Position numbers and translations under genes: made by a program. From Clostridia bacterium (GTDB lineage: Bacteria > Bacillota > Clostridia > Peptostreptococcales > Anaerovoracaceae): DNA of 12,346 bases. The stretch covers positions 1 to 12,346 of the forward strand of contig JAIKZT010000021.1 of the NCBI GenBank assembly GCA_024682015.1, in the 5' to 3' direction. Below are positions 7,043-12,346 of this stretch, piece by piece; within the stretch, counting starts at the first letter, position 1; each line of letters starts with the position of its first letter. Under the pieces are notes generated by a model. The model had not been told where the DNA came from. It saw only the letters and a list, made by a program, of their open reading frames with translations, and searched no databases.

Positions 7043-7575
7043 CGGGCTGCCTCCCCGTTTAAACGATCCGCAAAGGGACCACAGAAGACGGTCTTTCCGT
7101 AGCGCTCACGCAGGATGCGGGAGATGTTCTCGACGGTATCGCACAGGATAGCCTCTGCCGGGCAGTTGGCTGCGCAGGCGGGAAGAGTCCCCTCGTCGAG
7201 CCGGTGCACGCACATGGTGCACTTGCTCATGCGGCCGTCCGAAGCGAACTGGGGCACGCCGAACGGGCAGGCCCACAGGCATTCGTGGCAGCCGACGCAC
7301 TTTCTGCGATCCGTCAGGACCACGCCGTCCTCGCGCTTATGCAGCGCGCCGGTCGGGCAGGCCCGCACGCAGGGCGCGTCGCCGCAGTGCTGGCAGGGAA
7401 CGGGCAGAAAGTTGAGTTTTTCCGTCTCCCCTTCTCCCGTCTCGGCCTCCGTCACCATGGTGTAGCGGGGACCCGCCGGCAGATCGTTTTCCAGTTTGCA
7501 GACCGTCTCGCAGGCCCGGCAGCCCATGCACCGGGCGGGGTCTATGTATAGGATGCGCTGCTGTCTTACTTCCAT
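7039..7575 (-). CDS. Four-cluster [4Fe-4S] electron-transfer subunit (DmsB/FdnH/NrfC-like)
   Basis: A 178-aa protein. Cysteine groups in order are CMGCRACETVCK, CQHCGDAPCVRACP, CVGCHECLWACPFG and CTMCVHRLDEGTLPACAANCP, the last with the long spacing typical of the DMSO-reductase-type iron-sulfur subunit; together they hold four [4Fe-4S] clusters. It is the standard partner of molybdopterin catalytic subunits and should take or give electrons at that enzyme's own cluster. No export signal or membrane helix is present. The start is the ATG preceded by GGAGGAA seven bases away; an upstream in-frame extension would run back through the end of the catalytic gene and lacks homology. The first ten bases overlap the end of the catalytic gene (ATGGAAGTAA carries its stop), and the last four overlap the next gene, so the three are translationally coupled. 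Confidence 0.92.
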   Translation of the reverse strand: MEVRQQRILYIDPARCMGCRACETVCKLENDLPAGPRYTMVTEAETGEGETEKLNFLPVPCQHCGDAPCVRACPTGALHKREDGVVLTDRRKCVGCHECLWACPFGVPQFASDGRMSKCTMCVHRLDEGTLPACAANCPAEAILCDTVENISRILRERYGKTVFCGPFADRLNGEAAR

Positions 7576-9806
7576 GGCTGTTCCTCCATCCTGCTGATCT
7601 CCACCAGCGTGTTGAAATAGGAGCCCGTGTTGCCGTCGAGGAGCGGGTCGTATTCCGTCAGGATGCCGTCCTCGGCGAGGATGTCCCGGGGTCCGGCCGG
7701 CACGAGCTTCGTCAGCTTGTTCACGCTGCCGCCGAGCTTCACCCACATGCCGCTCGACATCTCCGCCACGCCCGGCTTCAGCCGGATGCCCACGCGGGCG
7801 GTGATGTTTTCCAGCTGCCCGCGGTCGTTGAAAATGCGGACTTTGTCGCCATCCCGTATGCCGCGCGCCTCGGCGTCCTTTCGGCTGAGGAACACGCGCG
7901 CCTCCCCCTCGATTTCGCGGATCCAGGGCAGGTTGTAGTACTGGGAATGCGTGCGGAAGGACGGATGCTGCGAGATGATGTTGATCGGATACTTCTTCGC
8001 CAGTTCGGGCGTTGCCTCCACGCTTTCGTCGGGCTCATAGTAGACCGGCAGCGGGTCGTAGTGACCCGCAAAGCGCTTGCCCCGCTCCTCCAGCAACGAG
8101 GAATGGAACTCGAACTTGCCCGAAGGCGTGTCGAAGGTCTGATAAGGCACTTCGGGGCACCACTTTTCGGGATTTCGCGCAGGTCCGTTCGGGGAGACGA
8201 TCGCGTCGAAATCGCACTGCTCTCCCACGAGCATGCGGCACCAGTCCAGCCCGGACGTCTCGCGGGGAAAGTATGCCTCGTATCCGAGCCTTCGCCCGAG
8301 CTGGGCGAAAATCTCTGCATCCGGCACGCATTCATAGGGCGGCTGGCAGACGGGCACCAGGATCTGATGCCAGTTGTGCCAGTAGGACGGGTGCACGCCG
8401 TACTGCTCCAGGTAGTGGCAGGCCGGCAGGACAAGGTCCGCGTAATCGGTATCGTCCGTCATGAACTGCTCGATGGTGACGAACATGTCCAGTTTTTTGA
8501 CCGCCTCGATGGTGTAGTCCACGTCCGGTTGTTGGGAAATGAGGCCGCCCCTGTAGGACAGGATGCCCTTGATGGGCGGATCCTGCGCTTCGTGCACGGC
8601 CCGCGCCACTGCGGCGATGTTGACGAGACGGGTCTTCGGGATGTCCGCGCCTTTGGGAGCGCTCACCGCGGCGCCGTTTGCGAAACCAGTGATGCCCGGG
8701 AAAGCCATGCCGGAGATGCAGTCGTAGTTGGCGGAAGGCTTGCCGAAACTGCCGCAGACCGCCGCGAGGCACGCGAGCGCCTGCTGCGTCTGGTGGCCGT
8801 TGGAGTAACGCTGCTGGCCATAGCCGGTCTCGAACATGGCGTCCGTCTTCGCGAGGATCTCCGCCGTGCGGATGATCTGCTCTTTCGGCACCGTCGTGAC
8901 CCGCTCCGTGAGCTCGGGCGTCCACTCTTTGACGTAAGCGGCCAGTTCCTCAAAACCGGTCGTCTTCTCCGCGATGAAAACCTTATCCTCGAGCCCCTGC
9001 GCGAGGATCCAGTGGATCATGCCCAGCGCCAGCGCGCCGTCCGTACCGGGCCGCGGACGCAGGTGGATGTCCGCCTTTGCGGCCACGCCGGTGGCATAGG
9101 GGTCCACGACGATGATCGTCGCCCCCCGCTCCTTGGCGCGGTATAAAAACGGGAAAATGTGGGGATTCGTAGCCGTGCAGTTGCGGCCCACGAGGAAGAG
9201 CGTCTGCGCGTGATCCGCCCAAACTTGCGGATCCATGGTATACTGACTGCCGACGCAGCCGACGGACCCGGCGACGCCCGACAGCAGGCAGAAGCTGCCG
9301 ACGAGCTTGGACGCCCCCATGAGGTTCCAGAGGCGCCCCGCGACCGCCTTGGCCATATGTTCGCGGTTGCCGGAATAGCAGTATTCGAGGATGGCTTCTG
9401 GACCGTAGGTCTTCTGAATGGACTGGATCTTGTCCACCATCCAGTCCATCGCCTCGTCCCAGCTGATCCGCCGGAATTTGCCTTCGCCCCGCTCGCCCGT
9501 CCGCAACAGCGGATATTTGACCCTGTCGGGGCTGTTGATCTTCTGCACGTTGGCAAAGCCCTTCAGGCAGAGATGGCCTTTCGTGATGGGATGAGCCGGG
9601 TCGCCTTCGATCTTGATGACCTTCTCGTCCTTGACGTACACGAGCTCGCCGCAGGTGTCGTAGCAGTTGTGCGGGCAGCACGTCTTGACCACGCGGTCGG
9701 CGATGACCTTCTTGCCCCCGATCCATACGGGAACATTGCGCCGGACCGCGTAGGCGTCCAGGTCCTCTTGCCGTCTCCAGGGAATGTCATTAAAAGTTTC
9801 GGACAT
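7566..9806 (-). CDS. Molybdopterin (Mo/W-bisPGD) oxidoreductase catalytic subunit, cytoplasmic, substrate unknown
   Basis: A 746-aa protein of the DMSO-reductase superfamily. An N-terminal [4Fe-4S] site is C44-x3-C48-x3-C52-x27-C80 (CPHNCYDTC ... GHLCLKG). The metal-ligand region is SFCLLSGVAG (171-180), where Cys173 aligns with the Cys/SeCys of NapA and formate dehydrogenase. Pterin-binding stretches include LFLVGRNCTATNPH (203-216), VVDPYATGVAAKADIHLRPRPG (around 233-254), GTDGALALG and, in the C-terminal dinucleotide-binding domain, SQHPSFRTHSQYYN and RKDAEARGIRDGDKVRIFNDRG. The N-terminus has no Tat leader or hydrophobic segment despite one RR, so the enzyme is cytoplasmic. The start ATG follows CAGGAGGT six bases upstream. 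It heads a four-gene operon with two ferredoxin-like subunits and a flavoprotein and no membrane anchor. Plausible substrates are N- or S-oxides, aromatic hydroxyls (dehydroxylation) or a small carbon compound; sequence alone does not decide. The residue after Cys173 is Leu, not the His of formate dehydrogenase, arguing against formate. Confidence 0.92.
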   Translation of the reverse strand: MSETFNDIPWRRQEDLDAYAVRRNVPVWIGGKKVIADRVVKTCCPHNCYDTCGELVYVKDEKVIKIEGDPAHPITKGHLCLKGFANVQKINSPDRVKYPLLRTGERGEGKFRRISWDEAMDWMVDKIQSIQKTYGPEAILEYCYSGNREHMAKAVAGRLWNLMGASKLVGSFCLLSGVAGSVGCVGSQYTMDPQVWADHAQTLFLVGRNCTATNPHIFPFLYRAKERGATIIVVDPYATGVAAKADIHLRPRPGTDGALALGMIHWILAQGLEDKVFIAEKTTGFEELAAYVKEWTPELTERVTTVPKEQIIRTAEILAKTDAMFETGYGQQRYSNGHQTQQALACLAAVCGSFGKPSANYDCISGMAFPGITGFANGAAVSAPKGADIPKTRLVNIAAVARAVHEAQDPPIKGILSYRGGLISQQPDVDYTIEAVKKLDMFVTIEQFMTDDTDYADLVLPACHYLEQYGVHPSYWHNWHQILVPVCQPPYECVPDAEIFAQLGRRLGYEAYFPRETSGLDWCRMLVGEQCDFDAIVSPNGPARNPEKWCPEVPYQTFDTPSGKFEFHSSLLEERGKRFAGHYDPLPVYYEPDESVEATPELAKKYPINIISQHPSFRTHSQYYNLPWIREIEGEARVFLSRKDAEARGIRDGDKVRIFNDRGQLENITARVGIRLKPGVAEMSSGMWVKLGGSVNKLTKLVPAGPRDILAEDGILTEYDPLLDGNTGSYFNTLVEISRMEEQPWK

Positions 9807-9831
9807 GGATGTACCTCCTGTAACTGCTTTG

Positions 9832-9860
9832 ATTATATCGCAGGCTGATAAAAAAGAGAA
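9832..9860 (-). promoter_or_regulatory. Sigma-A-type promoter of the Mo/W oxidoreductase operon
   Basis: On the minus strand a perfect TATAAT (9837-9832) follows a weak -35, TTCTCT (9860-9855), with 17 bases between. Transcription would begin near 9825, giving a leader of about 20 bases that holds the CAGGAGGT ribosome binding site (9820-9813). The leader is too short for a riboswitch, so control would act on initiation. No clear operator palindrome is seen. Confidence 0.6.
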
Positions 9861-9880
9861 CACGGAGGAAAGAAAACGCC

Positions 9881-9909
9881 AAATAACCGCCCCCGGCTTT
9901 CGGGGGCGG
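9881..9909 (-). terminator. Rho-independent terminator of the pilus cluster
   Basis: Minus-strand CCGCCCCCG (9909-9901) pairs perfectly with CGGGGGCGG (9895-9887) around a 5-base loop, followed by TTATTT (9886-9881). The T tract is interrupted, so read-through into the Mo/W operon is possible. It lies 38 bases after the last pilus gene. Confidence 0.85.
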
Positions 9910-9947
9910 CAGGTTTCCTTTCGGTATTCAGTTGTGATCCAAGCGTC

Positions 9948-10394
9948 TCAGTCGACCCACTCGTACACCGCCGTGCGGCGGGCGCTCGTCAGGCTGAAGA
10001 AAGGCAACCGGAAAAGGTCCGGTCCGTCCCAGCGGAGCAGGACGACGCCGCAGGGACGGTCCTGCTTCACGCGCCAGGCGCGCAAGCCCTCGTAGCCTCT
10101 TTCATCGTCGAAGAGGCGCAGTTCAGCCCTCAGCGAGCCGTTGAGATACAGGTCGGACGATTCCGCTTTCTCAAGCAGAAAGTTCACGTACCGGCGGGCA
10201 TCCGCCTCGTCGAACACGATGCGGCCCTGCGCGTATTCCGCCTCGTCCGTAAACAGGACGCAGCCGGCTGCGCAGTCCTCCGCCAGGGCCTTCATGTGCA
10301 GCTGCAGCTTCGCGTACCGGTCCATGTCGGACGTGAAGCACAGCAGGCTCAGACAGACCATCAGCAGACCGAGAAACGTCAGAAATGTCTTCAT
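9948..10394 (-). CDS. TadE/TadF-like single-pass pilus-associated protein
   Basis: A 148-aa protein with an N-terminal hydrophobic segment (residues 3-20, FLTFLGLLMVCLSLLCF) and the rest outside, most of it polar. The segment after the membrane anchor (LQLHMKALAEDCAAGCVLF, then a stretch around GRIVFDEADARRYVNFLLEK) resembles minor-pilin-type proteins of Clostridia Tad loci, where an alpha-helical spine leads into a small globular domain. Two cysteines close together (41 and 45) and one later (about 114) could form a disulfide. The ATG overlaps the TGA of the preceding gene (ATGA), so it is translationally coupled. It is the last gene before the terminator. The name rests on size, topology and place; direct family similarity is weak to the eye. 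Confidence 0.65.
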   Translation of the reverse strand: MKTFLTFLGLLMVCLSLLCFTSDMDRYAKLQLHMKALAEDCAAGCVLFTDEAEYAQGRIVFDEADARRYVNFLLEKAESSDLYLNGSLRAELRLFDDERGYEGLRAWRVKQDRPCGVVLLRWDGPDLFRLPFFSLTSARRTAVYEWVD

Positions 10395-10822
10395 GGCAGT
10401 TTCTCGCTGGCCGTATAGCTTTCGATCGTGTAGTAGTACATGTTGTCGCTCTCCCGGATGCCGAAGAGCTTTCGCCCGGCCATCAGCTGCCCGATCGGGA
10501 CGGAGACCTTATAATAGATCAGGCCTCTTTCCCAATCGGCTTCGCCATAGCTGCCGGCGTCCATGATGCGGTACTTCACGGTATCCGTGGCTTCGATCTT
10601 CACGTCCTGCCGCGCGATGTGAAAGGCGGAGACGATGTTGTCCGTCAGTTCCTTTCTGATCGCCGGCGTAAAACACCCCTCCTGCTTGGCCTCCTCCTTT
10701 GCGGCATACACCATGTCGGACAAAAGGCCGATGCGGGTGGAATTGATCTGGTCCATCGAAAACTGCACGAAGAACACGAGCATGAGCGGCAGTATGGCGG
10801 TAAGCACTAAGAACTGTTTCAT
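10391..10822 (-). CDS. TadE-like minor pilin candidate
   Basis: A 143-aa protein with an N-terminal hydrophobic segment (MKQFLV, then TAILPLMLVFFVQF, to residue 21) followed by a helical stretch (NSTRIGLLSDMVYAAKEEAKQEG) and a mixed domain with VKYRIMDAGS and IYYKVSVPIGQLM. This layout (short basic start, one membrane helix, amphipathic helix, small globular domain) is that of TadE/TadF-type minor pilins, thought to act in pilus assembly or at the pilus tip. It overlaps both neighbours by four bases (ATGA), the tightest possible coupling, and lies directly after two small pilin-like genes. No Glu at position 5 of a processed pilin is evident. Function assigned mainly by context. Confidence 0.65.
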   Translation of the reverse strand: MKQFLVLTAILPLMLVFFVQFSMDQINSTRIGLLSDMVYAAKEEAKQEGCFTPAIRKELTDNIVSAFHIARQDVKIEATDTVKYRIMDAGSYGEADWERGLIYYKVSVPIGQLMAGRKLFGIRESDNMYYYTIESYTASEKLP

Positions 10823-10974
10823 GGCTGGCCGTCCTGCTGGGTGCGGACCTGGATCTCAGTGTTCCACACGCCTTTGACCGCGGAATAGATGCTGCCGTCG
10901 TCCGGCCCTGCGATCAGGGTAAACAGGACGAGGCCCAAAAGCAGGGAAGCGATCAGGATGATCAGTTCCTTCAT
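10819..10974 (-). CDS. Small pilin-like membrane protein 2 (51 aa)
   Basis: A 51-aa ORF, MKELIILIASLLLGLVLF at the N-terminus, then TLIAGPDDGSIYSAVKGVW and a polar tail ending QQDGQP. One membrane helix covers residues 4-22. The first 15 residues closely match the 53-aa protein just upstream (MK-Q/E-LI, then IA-T/S, LLG), so the two look like a tandem duplication. The start has AGGAG six bases upstream overlapping the stop of that gene, and its TGA overlaps the next ATG. Such short proteins in this place of Tad clusters are likely structural or accessory pilins, but it lacks the usual Flp prepilin peptidase site, so the role is inferred. Confidence 0.75.
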   Translation of the reverse strand: MKELIILIASLLLGLVLFTLIAGPDDGSIYSAVKGVWNTEIQVRTQQDGQP

Positions 10975-10983
10975 GGCAGTCTC

Positions 10984-11145
10984 CTAGTTTCCGGGCGTCG
11001 CAGGCATGTAACTGCTGAACGTGTTCGTGATCTTGGACGTGGTACCCGTGGTGAGGGTTCTCGCGGATTCCTGGAAGCCCATGACGAGCACCGCGATGGC
11101 GATGCCGAGCAGGATCGTTGCGATCATGACAATCAGTTGTTTCAT
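10984..11145 (-). CDS. Small pilin-like membrane protein 1 (53 aa)
   Basis: A 53-aa ORF beginning MKQLIVMIATILLG, with one membrane helix (residues 4-22, rich in Ile/Ala/Val) and a short Ser/Thr-rich polar tail (ARTLTTGTTSKITNTFSSY) ending PATPGN. AAAGGAG lies seven bases before the ATG. Size and topology fit a Flp-type type IVb pilin or pilin-like protein, and it sits where the major pilin is expected, between the TadC-like gene and the TadE-like genes. The 61-base gap upstream is the only one of note in the cluster; it contains TTTACA and CATCAT 16 bases apart, a weak promoter candidate that could allow extra pilin expression. No classical G/E prepilin site is seen. Confidence 0.75.
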   Translation of the reverse strand: MKQLIVMIATILLGIAIAVLVMGFQESARTLTTGTTSKITNTFSSYMPATPGN

Positions 11146-11206
11146 TTCAGATCTCCTTTCTCCTTTTGATGATGTGAAATATGGTATCTATGTAAAGACT
11201 GTCGGC

Positions 11207-11875
11207 CTACTGCCCAAACAGCAGACCCAGCGCGTCTTTCTGCTGCAGAAAATACGCGATGTAGATGAAGTTCATGAGCACCGCCATGGCGTTGACCACG
11301 ACGGGAAAGTACACGAGGTCCGAGATCATCTCGTCCCGGCGCTTCTGGCGGGTCACGCGCGCTTCGCGCAGCGAGCTGCGGTAGACCTCGACCGTGCCGA
11401 GCAGGTCGGAGGGAGGGATGTCCTCCCAGCCGGCCAGGAATTCGCCGACATCCCGGGCGATGCTTTCGGGCATCACCTTGTACAGCTCGCCGGCAGCCGC
11501 CTCCTTATCCGAAAGCTGGATGTCGCGGGCCATGGTCAGAAATGCGGGCCCCAGCGTCTGGCTGAGTTCGGAGAGCTCCTCGAGCAAAAGCTGCGCGCTC
11601 ATGGTCTCGCCCCGTCCGATGACCACCAGGTTCTTGATGTACGACAGGCTCTCCGCCAGATCCCGCTGCATGGCGTCCCGGCGCGGCCCCGCGAGCAGTT
11701 CCCGGGCGGTCTTCGCGAGCGTGCTGTCCTTTGCGGCGATTTGCGCCTGCCCGGCGATGGTCTGCATCCGCTGCCTGACCAGGCCAAGCCTGCCCCCGCG
11801 GGTGAAGAGAAGAGCGGCGCCCATCCAGAAACCGGCCAGAAGCAGATAGTTAACATAAGGAATGATTCCGTCCAT
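11207..11875 (-). CDS. TadC-like / type II secretion system F-family inner-membrane protein
   Basis: A 222-aa protein with an N-terminal membrane helix (about 6-24), a long cytoplasmic helical region (30-185) and a C-terminal hydrophobic segment (186-210, LVYFPVVVNAMAVLMNFIYIAYFL). The middle has the helix-bundle character of the GspF/TadB/TadC fold (AESLSYIKNLVVIGRGETMSAQLLLEELSEL is one such part, spanning 74-104). In the Tad system TadB and TadC form the membrane platform that couples the TadA ATPase to pilus growth. The ATG at 11875 has GGAGG close upstream and starts nine bases after the stop of the TadB-like gene. It is shorter than many TadC proteins (about 280-320 aa), so the assignment relies partly on position. 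Family-level confidence only. Confidence 0.7.
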   Translation of the reverse strand: MDGIIPYVNYLLLAGFWMGAALLFTRGGRLGLVRQRMQTIAGQAQIAAKDSTLAKTARELLAGPRRDAMQRDLAESLSYIKNLVVIGRGETMSAQLLLEELSELSQTLGPAFLTMARDIQLSDKEAAAGELYKVMPESIARDVGEFLAGWEDIPPSDLLGTVEVYRSSLREARVTRQKRRDEMISDLVYFPVVVNAMAVLMNFIYIAYFLQQKDALGLLFGQ

Positions 11876-11884
11876 TCCATCCTC

Positions 11885-12346
11885 CTAATAGTCGATGCGC
11901 GTGTTGCTGACGGCTCGCAGGATGAGGATGTTCGCCAGCATCAGAAATACGATGAACAGGAAGAACAGGATGCCTTCCGGCGTGCCGAACTGGTTGCGCA
12001 GCAGCTGCAGCGGGCTCACGTCCAGGTATGAAACCGAGATCAGCAGCGTGCCTGCATAGAGCAGCGGGACGAGGAACAGCGTCATCCTAAAGGACTCGCT
12101 GTTCAGCCGCTTACGCTCTTCCGCCCGCGCGTTCGCGTTCTTCAGCTGGTCGCTGATGTCCGAAAGCCCCGCTGAAATGTCCGTTCCGCCGGACGCGGCC
12201 ATGCGGATGCACACGGCCAGCATGTGGCCCCACACGGTGCCGAGAGCGAACGAGAATTGATCCGTATACTCCCGGATCTCCTCGGGGCTGCCGCTGCTGC
12301 GCAGGCGCAGCAGCAGGCGGTACAGATGGCGCTTGCACACGGGGAA
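11885..12346 (-). CDS. TadB-like / type II secretion F-family protein (partial, N-terminus outside window)
   Basis: The last 153 residues of a membrane protein whose start lies beyond the window edge. Visible are a cytoplasmic T2SSF-type helical segment (ALGTVWGHMLAVCIRMAASGG, residues about 34-54, then DISAGLSDISDQLKNANARAEERKRLN) and two C-terminal membrane helices (88-107 and 126-147), ending SNTRIDY. The pattern of a GspF-like bundle followed by a hairpin of two helices fits TadB of the Tad/Flp pilus platform. It is followed after nine bases by the TadC-like gene, the usual order. A GTG at 12340 is internal: the reading frame stays open to the edge, and no ribosome binding site precedes it. 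Confidence 0.72.
   Translation of the reverse strand, partial: FPVCKRHLYRLLLRLRSSGSPEEIREYTDQFSFALGTVWGHMLAVCIRMAASGGTDISAGLSDISDQLKNANARAEERKRLNSESFRMTLFLVPLLYAGTLLISVSYLDVSPLQLLRNQFGTPEGILFFLFIVFLMLANILILRAVSNTRIDY

Noticed and set aside
7576..7746. A possible upstream start for the first ferredoxin-like subunit, adding 57 residues
   Set aside because: The extension overlaps the coding sequence of the catalytic subunit in another frame, is R/G-rich without homology, and the ATG at 7575 has GGAGGAA upstream.
7947..9146. A 399-codon open frame on the plus strand opposite the molybdopterin subunit gene
   Set aside because: It is an antisense frame of a clearly conserved catalytic subunit, with no domain or start signal of its own.
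9294..9299. Selenocysteine at the metal-ligand position of the molybdopterin subunit
   Set aside because: The codon is TGC, an ordinary cysteine, and no in-frame TGA occurs in the gene.
9807..9863. A possible upstream GTG start (9863) for the molybdopterin subunit, adding 19 residues
   Set aside because: It would lie upstream of the predicted TATAAT promoter; the ATG at 9806 has CAGGAGGT six bases ahead.
1..12346. CRISPR array, tRNA, rRNA, insertion sequence, phage attachment site or replication origin
   Set aside because: No regularly spaced repeats, tRNA-like folds, transposase genes or terminal inverted repeats were seen on reading both strands.

Overview
The window reads as a chromosomal segment of a GC-rich anaerobic Clostridia (Bacillota) bacterium, probably gut-type (Lachnospiraceae, Oscillospiraceae or relatives). 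The reasons are strong AGGAGG-type ribosome binding sites, a Tad/Flp pilus locus of the Gram-positive kind, a large acidic surface protein of a type I associate with gut Clostridia, a secreted SLH/nuclease protein, and an oxygen-sensitive iron-sulfur/molybdopterin operon. The assignment rests on remembered protein families and composition, not on a marker gene. All eleven intact or partial genes and the one broken gene lie on the minus strand, so transcription runs from high to low coordinates. No stretch above 300 bases lacks a gene; the longest gap is 4942-5143.

In transcription order: (1) 12346-9948 is the end of a Tad/Flp (type IVb) pilus cluster. It holds the C-terminal part of a TadB-like membrane protein, a TadC-like protein, two tiny paralogous pilin-like proteins (53 and 51 aa) and two TadE/TadF-like single-pass proteins. 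The four small genes are tightly packed, two of the junctions being ATGA overlaps, and a terminator follows at 9881-9909. (2) 9806-5144 is a compact four-gene operon with its own TATAAT promoter. It encodes a cytoplasmic molybdopterin (Mo or W) oxidoreductase, two ferredoxin-like subunits with 16 cluster-type cysteines each, and an FAD/NAD(P)-dependent oxidoreductase. Together they look like a soluble NAD(P)H-linked electron chain feeding, or fed by, the Mo/W site; the substrate is unknown. A strong terminator closes it at 5048-5086. (3) 4941-2278 is one surface-protein gene split by a single in-frame TAA. It also lacks the C-terminal Cna-B repeats and sortase signal expected of its type, so it looks like a decaying or switched-off adhesin. 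A strong terminator follows at once. (4) 2193-1 holds a secreted SLH-domain/DNA-RNA endonuclease with a TTG start, followed 11 bases later by an acetyl-CoA hydrolase/transferase-family CoA-transferase cut by the window edge.

The most interesting items are the substrate-unknown Mo/W operon, whose catalytic subunit has a Cys-ligand motif like formate dehydrogenase or NapA but without the FDH histidine, and the surface gene whose stop codon sits in a 9-base in-frame insertion flanked by GCGAC direct repeats.
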